Shown: positions 11,399-22,348, counted from the stretch's first letter. The stretch: DNA of 64,000 nt from Rhynchopus euleeides (GCA_963210315.1 OY723272.1:1488001-1552000); one strand, 5' to 3'. Numbers and translations are program-made. The notes: generated by a model not told the origin, from the sequence alone.

Positions 11399-11853
11399 TA
11401 TAGCGTGTGCAGCACTACAGCGTGTGCACGAGGTTTCACATACAACATGCTTCGTGGGGTCCCCACGTCCAGTGCTGGCATCAGTGTCTTGAACAGGCTA
11501 CACCCTCGCCGTATCAAGGGTGGCACTCAAGCTGGCACATGTTTGCCTACTTGGTGGCGTTGTTGGCAGTTGAGCTGAGTCGGGAACTCCCGTCCCTGCT
11601 TTCCGAGCAGGTGCCTGACCCCTCGCCCGGGTTGTTACTGATCACATGCTGTAGAGACAACCAGGACGGAAAATTTGAGTGTCTTCAAACAAGCCCATTT
11701 TTTCAAAATGACCCCACTACGATCCGGGCGAGGCTCGGAAATGCAACGAAACGCGGTTTCCCCGCCCAAAAACGAGCCCCTTTTTCAGGTACGTTTTTTC
11801 GCTCCCGATTTCCAAATTTTGGGAGATTTTTCCAATATTTAGCGCGACCACTG

Positions 11854-13952
11854 ATTACGAGTTGCGAGTGACAGAGTGTGGCGAAAATTCGCGAAAAAGG
11901 CAAGGAAGGGAATTAAAGTCGCAGGCCTGAAGCTTTGGGATTAACACCCTGCTGTCACCTCACGGCTGAGGCACGACGTGCGGGTTGCTCGCGTGCAATC
12001 AGCATCTGGCAAAAAGCTGGTTTTGCAGTTGCTGGACAGGGTGGTTCCACCATGAAGCGAAAGGATTGCGTTTTCATTGCCGCGACGTCAGCACACTCGT
12101 TGTAAGTGCTCCACCCCCCCCCCCCCCCCGCCTTCGCTGTCTCCTAACCAATCAACCAACCAACCAACCAATCAATACTTGAAATCCGAATCAAAAAAAA
12201 GCAACTTTCAATCGTGACCAAATCAAAGCAATGCAGTAAAGCAAAGAACACAATCTCTGGTGGTGGTGGTGGTGGTAGTGGTGCTGGCCTGCCCTACGAC
12301 ACGTTGTCAAGAATTTGGAATATTTGCAGCAGAAAGGCTCAGACACCGCAGGAAGCGCGGGCCTAAAACTGCGCACAGAAAGGAATCATCTCGGGCCCCC
12401 CTTCGCTCTGTGCCACTGTGTGTCAAACGGTGCCACTCTACAGCCAGTGTTGTGAGGCAGTTCACACCTTTACTGTGCTCACAGTTCTGCCTTTCTGAGC
12501 GAAGGCCCCCATAGAAGAGTCATAGAGAGCGAGGGGGCCATGCGGGCTGGCACTACCCGCCGGTTAAGACCTTGATCTTCTTCTGGCATCCAGCACTAAG
12601 CGCAGGCGCCGTCGGTTGCGGGAACACTTATTTTGATTACGCCGGCTACTTTTTACGCACACTGTCTTGTTACCCAATTGGGCCGGGGTGGAGAGGGGTG
12701 AAGAGTGAGCAACCCCTGCATGTGTGAGGCGGCTTGCTGTGTGAGGGCCACAATCAGCACCTCATGAAAAGGAGAGAGGGGAGTGGGGCTGCGACGATTG
12801 TCGCCCCGCTTTGGCTTTGAGGAATAACGCGCGATGCGCTGTGATGTATTCCTTTTTTTTGTGCATTCTTTTCCGAAGGAACAAACAAAATCATGGGGCA
12901 CGGCCGTTCTTATCCGAGAAACGGATGAAGCGTAATGCCCGCCCCTATTTTTCGAAAGAAAATCCAATGGGTGGTGTGTGTGTGTGTTTGTGGAAGGTTT
13001 CGCTGCCGCACTCCACCACACACTCCCCCCCTCGCCCACTTTATGCAGCTCCTCCTCACCAAGGGCTCTGGCCCGCACAGGGCCTCCCCATCGATCCACA
13101 CATGAAATGTGGGTGTTCCTCTGCTCAACAGAAGCGGGCAGACCCACACCTGTGGGCTAAGCCCTCCCCGCAAGAGCTCACTCACCCAGGCTGGATCGCA
13201 CTCTCCCAAACTTGTTGTGTTTCCTTATCCCCCAGGTGAGTGGTTGGCGCACAGCATGAGAACCGAGCCCGCTATCTCACGCACACACCACGTCACCCCC
13301 CGCACGGTTGTGACACTTGCCGGGTTTGACTTTTGGTCTGGACGACCCTCCAGTTCGGTCGATAACGCACACCCACACACATCTGCCATTTTTCTTTGCT
13401 CTCTCTCTTTCTTACGCCTTACGGTGCCGTGCTTTCCGTACACTACGCATTGTGACGCTCACAGCGTGTCACGCATACATGTTGTGTCCCTTCGAACGGC
13501 CTGCCATCCAGAAGCCCCCCCCTCCCCCCCAGCCTAGCCCTGCCTGGCGACACACACGTTGCATCGGTTGGAGTGATGGGTTGGGATGGTTTTAATTGGA
13601 TGCCGCCTGGTCCTGCCCAGACCTCGTCCACTGTGTGTTGTGTGGTGCCGTTGTGGGCTTGGCACCGGATACACCCGTGTTGGGCAGCTGCGTATTGCGG
13701 TGGGTATGGGTCGGGTGTGTCGGGGAGGGAGGGTGACTACCTTTCAAAGTACTGAGGCTGAATGGCACTGCAGGCTGCGGTGTTATTTCATGCGGAACAT
13801 TTGAGTTGGCCTTCGTGGGCGGAACGAAAGCTTTATTTTTCTTGGCGTCATCACCAGGCACCTGCCTCGAGCAAAGAAGACTGTTGGCAGCGCATCTGTT
13901 CACATGCCATATGCACAGCGTAGGTTACGAACGAGCGGACCGGCAAGCTCTT

Positions 13953-14002
<50 letters not shown>

Positions 14003-14105
14003 GTGCGGGCTCTGAGGTGAGCGTGCCGGAATGACACTTATCTTTTCCTTCATTCTTTATGTGATATTTGCAATACACACCAAAAAAAACATACCCCCTC
14101 CCCCC
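11854..14105. other. Intergenic, no supported gene
   Basis: Contains C-rich and CA-rich tracts and open frames up to about 164 codons on both strands (for example 12653-13147 minus, 13109-13537 plus). None has a domain. The only defined structure is the (CT)n tract at 13954-14001. Confidence 0.5.
13954..14001. repeat. (CT)n microsatellite
   Basis: About 24 uninterrupted CT dinucleotides, roughly 100 bp left of element 4. Confidence 0.95.
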
Positions 14106-14346
14106 CAGGGCTGTTCCTAACTGGGGGGCTTGTTCCCCACTTTCAGGATTCTGAACTTTTTTTCTAAGAATTTTTGTAAGGGGAAAAAAAGTTTTTTTCT
14201 AAGAATTTTGTTAGGGGATTTTTTTCTAAGGTTGTTTCGCAGAGGAAAAAACCTTTTCTAAGTTTTCCCCAGTCGACAGGGCGCGCACAAGGATGGAAGG
14301 GAAGTCTGTCCCACGTACCGTTCGCCTTGCTGGCCAACTGGAGAGC

Positions 14347-14405
14347 CAGACGTTCACTACCGTGGCCTCCGGCGGCTGGGGGGCTCCGCCCCCCAGACCC
14401 CCCTG
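14347..14405 (+). repeat. GC-rich hairpin module, copy 6 (in element 4)
   Basis: The lead is CAGACGTTC instead of CAGATGTTC; stem and TCC loop are unchanged. Confidence 0.92.
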
Positions 14406-14514
14406 TGGCGTACGTCTCGTACTCAAGTCCTTCGAATCCCATCAGGTCGGGGTCCAACCACTCCAGTCGCCTCTGAGGACGCAGCCAACTCGCACAGAAT
14501 CTGTACGCCCACAC

Positions 14515-14577
14515 GAACAGATGTTCGCTACCGTGGCCTCCGGCGGCTGGGGGGCTCCGCCCCCCAGACCCCCCATG
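14515..14577 (+). repeat. GC-rich hairpin module, copy 7 (in element 4)
   Basis: Separated from copy 6 by about 110 bp of the shared spacer. GCTACCG replaces ACTACCG. Confidence 0.92.
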
Positions 14578-15309
14578 TAGCGTGTGCCCGTCCATCTATC
14601 TCACTTCCCTGGGTACAGTGCAGCGTAGGAGGTCAGCGCCGCATCCATGAAGCGCTTCTTCGAAGCCTGACTGACATCGGACAGGAGGTCGGGCTTCCCC
14701 ACCTGGGAGGTACACTTGCCGCGTTCGCGACATGCGTGACACGCGACACGCTACCTGAAACGTGAGTGTGCCTTGCTAACACGGGCATTTCAACGGTCTG
14801 CCGACGACCGTTCCCCAAACCAGTAAACCAGCAGTTTTGGAAAATCGGAGAGATCACCCTACTGCGCTGAATATGGTGCGCACCACTGCAAAAATCCCCG
14901 GGAGCTTTTGGGCTTTCAGACCTGAAGGGGCCAGCAGGGCCAGCGTCGGGGAGTGGCAGCTTTGTAACTGTCCTCCAGCTGCTGGCATGTCCAGCCCTGC
15001 GAGAGTGCCAAGGTGTATTGAGTCCCTGCGGAGCACAACCCCCGATGAGAACGAGTGCCAGATGATCCTCATTCATTTTCAGCTGTAACGCGCATGAGGG
15101 GCACTCTCTGCCGCAAGCATCTCTGGGCATCACTCGAGAGCTGTCAATGATGACGCGGAGAGAAATCAGAGAAAAAGTCCCGCCTGACGGGCACGCGCCT
15201 GGAAACTGTGGGGGGGCGAGCAAAAAATCCCTTGTAAAAATTCTTAGAAAAAACCTGGTTCCCCGACCCAAAAAACCTGGAAAAAGGGCTCGTTCCCCGC
15301 CCAGGCCTG

Positions 15310-15703
15310 CTCCCCCCCATGATTATGTTTTGTTACAGCGGAGAAATCACCTGGGATCACCTGCTCTTGGCACGATCTCCGTCTGTATGCGCACCCCCCA
15401 CCCCCACCCCCCTTTCCTTCCTTTTTCTCCCCCCCCATCCCCCTCTATCCCCACATACGCACGTTCTTTCGTTCGCTCCCGATTGTTTTACAGTTCTTCC
15501 TCCACATTATGCATCACGAACCCCACCCCCCCCTAATAGCGAAACCCCAATTCTTGTTTGGGGTGGCGGACGCAAAGGAAAGAGTGTGGCAGCACTACGC
15601 TGATGGAGGTCACTGCTGATAATAAGTTTTGTTTGGAGGTCCGGGGCTTGGGACTTGGCCTTATTCTCAACAAGGTGGTGGGGCGGGGCGGGGGGGGGGG
15701 GTA
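15310..15703. other. Intergenic between two transposons
   Basis: C-rich on its left half and ending in a long G-run next to the TA of the following element. No supported gene. Confidence 0.5.
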
Positions 15704-16840
15704 GGGGGGGCTAATTCAACCCAAAAAACGGGAGTAAACGCCACTTTTTCAGGGAGCACCCCTAAACATGAAATCAATGCTACAAACCGACCCAAACCAG
15801 TCCAGAAACGTGTTTCTGGGGGGTTTTGGTGACCTGTGTGGCCCAGAGAGGCCCAGAAACGCGATGTTTTTCAGTTGGCACAGATGTGGTACCAGATGCG
15901 GTACCTGAATGGCCCGAGAAAAACAGCCGGCGGGCACTCCTTTCTGCAGGCACTGCGGCTTGACGTCATATGTCACCATTGCATCAATGTAGTCATGATT
16001 GAGCCACTTCGATAGTGTTCCGCCCCCTTTACAGTTTTTAAGATCGGCAAGGTGTGTCTATCGTCGTTGGCGTGCCACCGTACCTTTTTCACGTACCCCA
16101 ATGCTGGCTGGCACGACATGAACTGCGCCAGCCACTCCGGTGCATCTCCCGGAGGAGGGAGACGAGCTTATCCACGAGAAGGAAAACGTTCTCGATCCGA
16201 GTGGCGCTCAGCTCACCAGCAGGTTCTTTGTCGCCTTCAATTATTTGAGGGCGTAGCCGCCATTAGAATGGCAAGGGCCGCTATTTGATTACTCTCAATG
16301 AGAGCAGGGCATCAAGTGCTCACTGTGGGGGATATCGAGGTCGCTGAGCTATTGCCACCTCTGAATGGCGTCGGAACGGACAAACCCTCTGAGCAGCGTC
16401 CTGCTTCCGCCCATAGTGCGTGCCCATCATCTCCGGAACCTCAATCTACAAGGGATACCAACCTTCTCAGTGCAAAAACGGGTGCACTTTGGCCTCTGCC
16501 CCCACCTCGCGGTGCTGCTTGTCGCCCCTCGGTACATGATGCTGTTACATCGATCCGCGTCATCAAGTAGAGCTTGACCGATGAACCATTCGGTTGCTTC
16601 GACCACAGGTTTCGCTGTATGTTGCAAGCAGCCGCTGAAAACTGGCACAGCACCGGTACCACATCTGTGCCAAAAAATTGGAGACGCAAAAAATGAGCTT
16701 TCCGGGCGGAATTTGGGCCTATTTCGGGCAGATACCGGATTTCCGGGGTGATATGGGGTGTTTCTGGCCTTTTGGTGCCCTTGGGGGCCTCTCTGCGGCG
16801 AAGTTGAAAATTTGGGTTTACTCCCGGTTTTAGCCCCCCC
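15704..16840. mobile_element. Possible TA-flanked inverted-repeat transposon
   Basis: Left GGGGGGGCTAA and right (reverse complement) GGGGGGGCTAA are identical. Both are followed by a shared CGGGAGTAAAC block, offset by an 11-base indel. A further subterminal pair, TTGGCACAGATGTGGTACC at about 15877 and its inverse at 16653-16672, supports one unit. TA flanks both ends (15702-15703 and 16841-16842), as in Tc1/mariner-type elements. The left flank is a G-run, so other duplication lengths cannot be tested well. No transposase frame is seen. Confidence 0.55.
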
Positions 16841-16856
16841 TAGGCATAGGGTGCGG

Positions 16857-16980
16857 GCGATTCGCCTATCGCCCTATATTCGCCCAACCGGGTTCGAGCC
16901 CCGATTATCGCGTATCGAATCGCCTTATCGCCCATTATCGCCCAATTATCGCCAAATTATCGCCCAGTATCGCCCGTTTT
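16857..16980. repeat. ATCGCCCA-type degenerate minisatellite
   Basis: Units of about 10 bases reading TTATCGCCCA, with variants, recur across the tract and are most regular from 16920 to 16978. Confidence 0.8.
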
Positions 16981-17491
16981 CTTTCACACTTTCTGAAGGG
17001 GTCTTCAGCTAGTGGTGAGTGGGTTACCGCTCTACTGACCCTGGGTCCCACAGGGCCCTGTGACCTCGTCAACAACTGGGCCAAGACCTAGGATTCTGCA
17101 TCAGAAATCAGCTTCTGACCACTGACGTCATGTGGGTGGGTCATTTCCTTGGTCAAAACCCACGTGAGGAACTGGGCGTTGGCCCAGATCCTGACCTCGC
17201 TCAGGACCTTTTCACTCGCCGTTACGAGGAGCACCCGTGAGCATAGCGGGTAGGACCAAAGCGGGTACACCTTAGTGTTGAAGGAGATGCGTGGTTCTAG
17301 TGTAGTCGGTCTGAATGGGAGGAGATGAACTCCGTACGTTTGAGATGACTCATTGCATAGCCCACAGGAAGCTTCACGGCTGATCTGAGACCTGGGGCGG
17401 TTCTGACCCTCTCTCTTTCTGTATCTCTCTCTCGTATGCTTATAGTGTGAATATCCCCGAAACGAAAATACTCGCACCCCAAGGGTGTCGT

Positions 17492-19063
17492 CTACTTAAC
17501 TACGCGGGCCCGCGGCCCGGTAGACTCCCCTTGTTTGAGAGAGGAGCTGCTCTGGTGGGGTGAGGGAAGTGACACAGGAGGAGGAGGAGGCGCAGGCGCC
17601 ACACGGTCTGTAGCGCCCGGTGACGCGCTACGTGAGGAAGGAGGATTAAGGTAGGCCCGGAAGCCTGTAGGCGCGTGCGGTGACCGCGCACGGGCGGAGG
17701 AGGAAGAGGCACCAGAACGGGGCCTTTGGGGAAGGGCTGCGTCAACGGACACGCCGTCGGGAGGGGAGGTAGTAGGAGAAGGTGGGTCCGGATCAGCGGC
17801 GCCCACGTCAGCGTCAGCGTCAGCGGTGGGGATCACGTGGTCGACCCTAGGCCTTTGGGCAGGCAGTGCCGGGGTGGAACCGGTATGCGCCTCTAAGGCG
17901 GTGCGCTTCAGCTGCGCCACGGCGGGGATGGATGGCCTGACGCCGTCGGGTGAGAGCCTCCTACGAGGCTGCATCAGGTGGCGGTGGGGTGAGCCCGGGG
18001 AGCACACGGTATGGGCCAGCCTCTTCAGGATAACTGGAGGGGTGGCGGGCTCGGGAGTAGCGGGACACGGGGTCGCTTCAGGGGAGGGCTGAGGCGCAGG
18101 CACACGGGGTGGCGTGGTGGAGGGAAGATCCCCCACGGTAGGCGCAGTCGCCTCTGGGAAGGGCGGGGTTGGCGGCACATGGGGCGGCGGGGTGGGGGCG
18201 TCTGCCTCCACAGGCGTCGCAGGGGCGGGAGGGGCGTGGTGGCCCTTCTTGCAGCAAGCGGTGGGGCGTCTGTCATCCATCTCAGGCAGAGAGGCGCAGA
18301 CCCCGCAGGGGGGCAGGTCATGGTCGCGGCAGCCGTGGTGGCCACGCTTGCAGCACATGTTGGAGGAGCTGCAGGTGCCGCAGCGGAGCAGCCGGTGCGT
18401 GCTGCAGAACTGCACGGGCAGTCCGTCATCCTGGCGGTGGTGGGCCCGGCAGCAGTCTTCCATTCGCAGGGTTCGGTTGTGCCCCGCCGCGTCGCAGTCA
18501 TGGCACTTGGGCTTGGAGTGGGCCCTGCAGACGTTGCGAGCCAGCACCTCCGAACGGGGGGCATAGCGCTCAGCGCCGCACGGCGCCGACCTCGGGCTGA
18601 CCGTGTCGAGGGGGTCACGGGTGGGGGCTACGGGAGTAGGGTCCCACTGTTCGCTTCGCGTGTCCCGGTCGGGCACCTCGGTATACGACGGGGTAAGGTC
18701 CAGGCCCCACGACTTGCTCGAGGCCCAGTGGATCGCGCGGGGAATCTGCTCGATCAGGATACGGGTGGTGAGCCCGTGGCAGGCAAAGCGGGGGCGCGGC
18801 TCAAGACCGCCCCAGACTTCCTTCACCCCCACCGCGCGGAGGCAGTAGACACGCGAGACAAACGCGCCAGGCAGGGGCGCGCGGAGGTTAACTGCTTCAC
18901 ACTGGGAGACAAGGTATTTCAACATCTGCCCCATCATGCGTCCACGCATGTTGAGTGGGGCGGGCTGGGTTCCTGCCGCTAGCGACTTCTCTCTCTCTCC
19001 TTCGCAAAAGGCATGCCAGCTCAAAGAAGTCGGCATACTCAGTTGCCCCCCCAAACAAATCAC
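17492..19063 (-). CDS. Protein with three tandem B-box-like Cys/His zinc-binding repeats and a proline-rich tail
   Basis: Open frame of 523 codons on the minus strand. Residues 179-276 contain three consecutive repeats of one pattern: C-x2-H, then C-x2-C, then CC-x2/3-HH. The residues are C179/H182/C187/C190/C204-205/H208-209, then C220/H223/C228/C231/C237-238/H242-243, then C245/H248/C253/C256/C270-271/H275-276. This resembles B-box zinc fingers, though the CC...HH ending is unusual. The first 175 residues have no feature I recognise. Residues 277-523 are Pro/Ser/Ala-rich and probably disordered. There is no membrane segment. The start is the first Met of the frame; an upstream exon is possible. 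It may be a host gene or cargo of an unrecognised mobile element, since the surroundings are repeat-rich. Function is unknown, though B-box-type fingers usually mediate protein binding. Confidence 0.65.
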   Translation of the reverse strand: MICLGGQLSMPTSLSWHAFCEGEREKSLAAGTQPAPLNMRGRMMGQMLKYLVSQCEAVNLRAPLPGAFVSRVYCLRAVGVKEVWGGLEPRPRFACHGLTTRILIEQIPRAIHWASSKSWGLDLTPSYTEVPDRDTRSEQWDPTPVAPTRDPLDTVSPRSAPCGAERYAPRSEVLARNVCRAHSKPKCHDCDAAGHNRTLRMEDCCRAHHRQDDGLPVQFCSTHRLLRCGTCSSSNMCCKRGHHGCRDHDLPPCGVCASLPEMDDRRPTACCKKGHHAPPAPATPVEADAPTPPPHVPPTPPFPEATAPTVGDLPSTTPPRVPAPQPSPEATPCPATPEPATPPVILKRLAHTVCSPGSPHRHLMQPRRRLSPDGVRPSIPAVAQLKRTALEAHTGSTPALPAQRPRVDHVIPTADADADVGAADPDPPSPTTSPPDGVSVDAALPQRPRSGASSSSARARSPHAPTGFRAYLNPPSSRSASPGATDRVAPAPPPPPVSLPSPHQSSSSLKQGESTGPRARVVK

Positions 19064-19800
19064 TCGGGTTTTCCGCTAAGAAGCGGAGGGAGAAGGCGAG
19101 CAAACACCCGTCCTCTCAAAAAAAAGTAGATGTCACGCTGATCGGTGGAGGGGGGGGGGGGGGAGGGTCCATCTTCGCTGCACTTCCGGCAAAGTTTAGG
19201 GGGGGTTTTAAAGGACCTCCCCGCTCCCTACAGTTATGACACAGAGTGGGGCATGCCTCCATGTTGTGGCCTCATATGTCATCCAGAGGTTGTTGTTGGG
19301 CCGTCCCCCCTGGATCTCAGACACAATTTGCATAACGAGTGAAGGGAGATCATCCTTGTGCTTCCTTCTACTTCTATTTCAATACCCCCCCCCCAAGCTT
19401 TTCTTCTTCACGAAAACAAGAACCTTGTCGCAGTGAAAAAGAAAAGAAACGGCCGCATTGGAGAATGCACTGAGAAACCCACGTCGCCCCTCCCCACTTC
19501 CTCCCCCCCTCCCCTCCCCGCTCTTGATGCGGTATTCGATTATCCTGCACATCCCACCCGGCATGCCTAGGTCAAACGGGCGTGCGGCGCAGGGTGGCGG
19601 CACGCATTCTCTACCCCCCTTGTGTCAGACGAGAGGGCCAGAGAGGGGCCGGTCTTTCTTCCCCCCCTGCGGGCAGATATCTGAGGGTTGCCGCTGTGTT
19701 TGCTTTCGGTAGAATACCCCACATTGCCTTGCTGGGGGTGGGAGTGGTGGGGGGGGGGGGGGGGTGTCAGTGTACACGACGCGCTGGCAGAAATCTCCTG
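19064..19800. other. Intergenic, no supported gene
   Basis: Upstream flank of the minus-strand zinc protein. It contains G-runs near 19150 and 19750 and C-rich tracts near 19385 and 19490. Confidence 0.5.
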
Positions 19801-20295
19801 AACCGGTTTGAAAACAGTAACCGGTTCCTTGGGAACCGGTTTGGGAACCGGTTGAAATCACAACGGCAAACCGGTTACTGACAAATCCGAACCGGTTGAG
19901 GACAGGTTCAGAACCGGCTGGGACCGGTTCTGAAACTGGCAAAAACCGGTTCGTGAACCGGTTTGCAGGAACCGGTTTCAGAACCGGTTCGAGAACCGGT
20001 TCACGAACCGGTTCCGGAACCGGTTCGTGAACCGGTTTCAGAACCGGTTCTGGAACCGGTTCCCCCAGTCCTGACCGGATTTCTATAGGGGGACCCTTTC
20101 GAATTTTTTTTTCGGGGGGGTAAATTGAACGTTTTTGGCCATTTGAAGCCACTGCGACCATTCCCGGGCCTCGGAAATCAGATTCTTGCCCCTCAAATGC
20201 GGTACCGGTCCGGACGAAAATCCGGACCGGAACCGCAGGTACCGCATGCAGAAACTGGCAGAAACCGGTTCGCGAACCGGTTCTAGAACCGGTTC
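19801..20295. repeat. AACCGGTT palindrome cluster 1
   Basis: By hand count about 17 copies of ACCGGTT lie in 19801-20063, and three more in 20263-20295. From about 19975 to 20063 the units follow an exact 12-base period: AACCGGTTC plus three variable bases. The period is a multiple of three, so it produces spurious open frames of Glu-Pro-Val or Arg-Thr-Gly-Ser repeats. Confidence 0.92.
20066..20251 (+). repeat. Direct duplicate block, copy 1
   Basis: A 186-bp block that is almost identical to 20299-20483. It includes a hairpin with 10-bp stem CCGGTCCGGA (20205-20214 / 20221-20230) around the loop CGAAAA. Confidence 0.92.
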
Positions 20296-20298
20296 ACG

Positions 20299-20483
20299 CA
20301 GTCCTGACTGGATTTCTATAGGGGGACCCTTTCGAATTTTTTTTCCGGGGGGTAAATTGAACGTTTTTGGCCATTTGAAGCCACTGCGACCATTCCCGGG
20401 CCTCGGAAATCAGATTCTTGCCCCTCAAATGCGGCACCGGTCCGGACGAAAATCCGGACCGGAACCGCAGGTACCGCATGCAG
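20299..20483 (+). repeat. Direct duplicate block, copy 2
   Basis: Second copy, differing from the first by a few substitutions and a one-base indel in a T/G run. Each copy is preceded by AACCGGTTC units, so the duplication probably included part of the palindrome cluster. Confidence 0.92.
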
Positions 20484-20925
20484 CCGCCCCAGCGCCGCCC
20501 TCCCCACCCCCCTCCCCAGCCTGTCCCAGAAGAGGTCGCTTTTCCCATTGGTGCCTGCCTATGTATTGCCTCTGTTGTGCCTGCGCCTGTGCCTCCCTGC
20601 CCTGTATTTTTTTACCCTCACGGGTATCACGATACAGGGCAGTCCACCCCCTCCCCCCAAAAATCGTTCGCATCATCTTGGCGCCCATTCCTTCCACTTT
20701 CTGGATGTGTTTGGTATTTCCGAACGGAATTTTCCAGCGTCAAGACTGATACCTCGCCGTTTTAGAGTCAGTCACTTCTACCGCCGCTGCGATTTGCGAT
20801 ACGGTAGTTGTGCAGAAATGCTAACATTTAATTTGCTCTGTGGAACCTGGACTGCACCTTCTGGGCTGTGAGTCTGTAGATAGTTGGACAGTTGCGGAAC
20901 CCATCCTTTGTGTGCCTCCGACTTG

Positions 20926-21215
20926 AGGAGCTGTCGACTTCAGAACCAAGGTTCAGAACGAAGATGACGACCTGCTGTGAGCTGCAAACCTTCTTGACAC
21001 ACCTACCGTACCTGCATTACACTCGTGGTAATTCCATACCCCTGGAAACAGGAGACCACCGTCTGTTCACAGATGGTCTTGAGCGTGGTAGCCATCTTTG
21101 CTATGGAGTCACGATTAAGTCTTTGTGGTCACGTGGGCCCATGAGCAGCGGATACACTTGGAGTGGAGGGAGGGGGTGCGGTTCTGGAAAAGCGGGTCTG
21201 AATCTGGTCAAGGAC
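20926..21215 (+). repeat. Diverged direct repeat, copy 1
   Basis: Aligns by eye with 21937-22230. Shared blocks include CTGCTGTGAGCTGCA, TACACTCGTGG, GTAGCCATCTTTGCTATGGA and CCCATGAGCAGCGGATACA. No long open frame is conserved between the two. Confidence 0.75.
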
Positions 21216-21671
21216 GACTGAGGGCTTCAGTTCGAGTTTAATGTGGGTCCAAGGGTACACAGGAGATCACTGCTTGCATATTCAACCTGCTTGTCATCCT
21301 CTGGTTACTGTTCAACGGCTCGAACTCCTCGACTTTCCTTGGCTGACTGAAATGAAACAATACGTATGCTGCTATTGTGTTGTTCCCCTGACAGAGGAAC
21401 ACAAGGGAAGGGTACTGCAGCTGTCCACGAAGTGGCTCGACGTAGCCACCTCACGCTGCCTAGAGGGTCGGTTCAGGTTGAAGCAGAGCAATTAAGTGTT
21501 AGGGGGATGCCTTTGGTCAAGGCCTTTTCTAAAAAAAATTGACCCACGGCGCCTGTGTTGTAGCTCGGTCTACGCCAGGTTCCACACCCCGTCATCGCAA
21601 AACGTACACATACACAGAGGCAGGCCTCTGTGGTACGGGAGCATGATGGGAGGAAATTTTGCCTTTTGGTC

Positions 21672-21687
21672 AAAAAGGCGCCTTTTT
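21672..21687. repeat. Perfect 16-bp palindrome
   Basis: AAAAAGGCGCCTTTTT. It sits in a short direct repeat pair (about 21509-21560 and 21659-21710) that shares CTTTTGGTCAA or CTTTGGTCAA and AAATTGACCC. Confidence 0.85.
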
Positions 21688-21936
21688 AGAATAAATTGAC
21701 CCGCAGGGTGGCTGAGTCTTATCAGACAGGCCGACCTATGTTGATCAATGGAACCACACAACCTGTTCAACCTGCAAACCACCCGGGGTGGCGGCTGAGT
21801 CCTCACCCCTGCCGTAGCATGAGATAAGCCGACGTCGACCTCCGCTCCGGTCTCTCAACAACGGTCGTCACCAGTTGAACCGCGTCTGGGAAAGCCTGAT
21901 CTTTGGATCTGGCCTCCCTGTTGTCACTGTGATTCG

Positions 21937-22230
21937 AAGAACTGTGGGGTTCAGAACCAAGGATGAGGAACTGCTGTGAGCTGCACACTCTCTTGACACA
22001 CCTGCACGTATCTGCGTTACACTCGTGGGAAACCCGAACCCTGTATTTATACAGGAGACTTCCATCTGGGACAGTTTCTGTTCCAGATGAGCTTTGACAG
22101 TGGTAGCCATCTTTGCTATGGAGCCATCGTCATTGCTATCGTCGTCAGTCGGACCCATGAGCAGCGGATACAATTGGTGTGGAAGGAGAGGGTGCGGTTC
22201 TGGATCAGTAGGTCTGAATCTGACACTGGG
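21937..22230 (+). repeat. Diverged direct repeat, copy 2
   Basis: Second copy of the repeat at 20926-21215, about 1 kb downstream in the same orientation and substantially diverged, so the duplication is old or the repeat is dispersed. Confidence 0.75.
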
Positions 22231-22348
22231 ACTGAAACCCATAGGTCTGAGATGACTCAGTGCGGGTCAGGTCCGTATACCGGTCCACCGACCGGTACAC
22301 GGCCAACCGGTCGGGACCCACTTTGCCCGGTTCGCAAATGTCGGTTCT

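Larger units (their letters stand above)
10691..11853. mobile_element. Non-autonomous hAT-like DNA transposon, element 3
   Basis: Left end CAGTCGCGCTAA and right end (reverse complement) CAGTGGTCGCGCTAA differ by a 3-base indel. Perfect 8-bp direct repeats ATTACGAG flank it at 10683-10690 and 11854-11861. The element is 1163 bp with no transposase frame. It holds two hairpin modules. A segment at about 10825-10905 is clearly similar to 7615-7700 of element 1 (shared GTGACCCCAT, CTCAAATA and AAAGAAGGCAGAGA blocks). Confidence 0.88.
14106..15309 (+). mobile_element. Non-autonomous hAT-like DNA transposon, element 4
   Basis: Ends are CAGGGCTG (left) and CAGGCCTG (right, reverse complement). Perfect 8-bp direct repeats CTCCCCCC lie at 14098-14105 and 15310-15317. 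A subterminal inverted repeat TTTTTTCTAAGAATTTTT is found at both ends. The 1204-bp element is nearly identical to element 5 in inverted orientation. A 212-codon minus-strand frame (14633-15271) crosses it, but it is interrupted relative to element 5 and matches no transposase I know. Confidence 0.9.

Noticed and set aside
14633..15271. 212-codon minus-strand frame in element 4 as a transposase
   Set aside because: It is frame-disrupted relative to element 5, is far shorter than hAT transposases and shows no hAT dimerisation or DDE-type motif.
16886..16905. tRNA T-arm-like sequence containing GGGTTCGAGCCCC
   Set aside because: The stem pairs imperfectly and no A-box or acceptor stem is present in the surrounding sequence.
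19801..20161. Glu-Pro-Val or Arg-Thr-Gly-Ser repeat protein across the AACCGGTT cluster
   Set aside because: The repeats arise from the 12-base palindrome period and exist on both strands; flanking sequence gives no supported gene.
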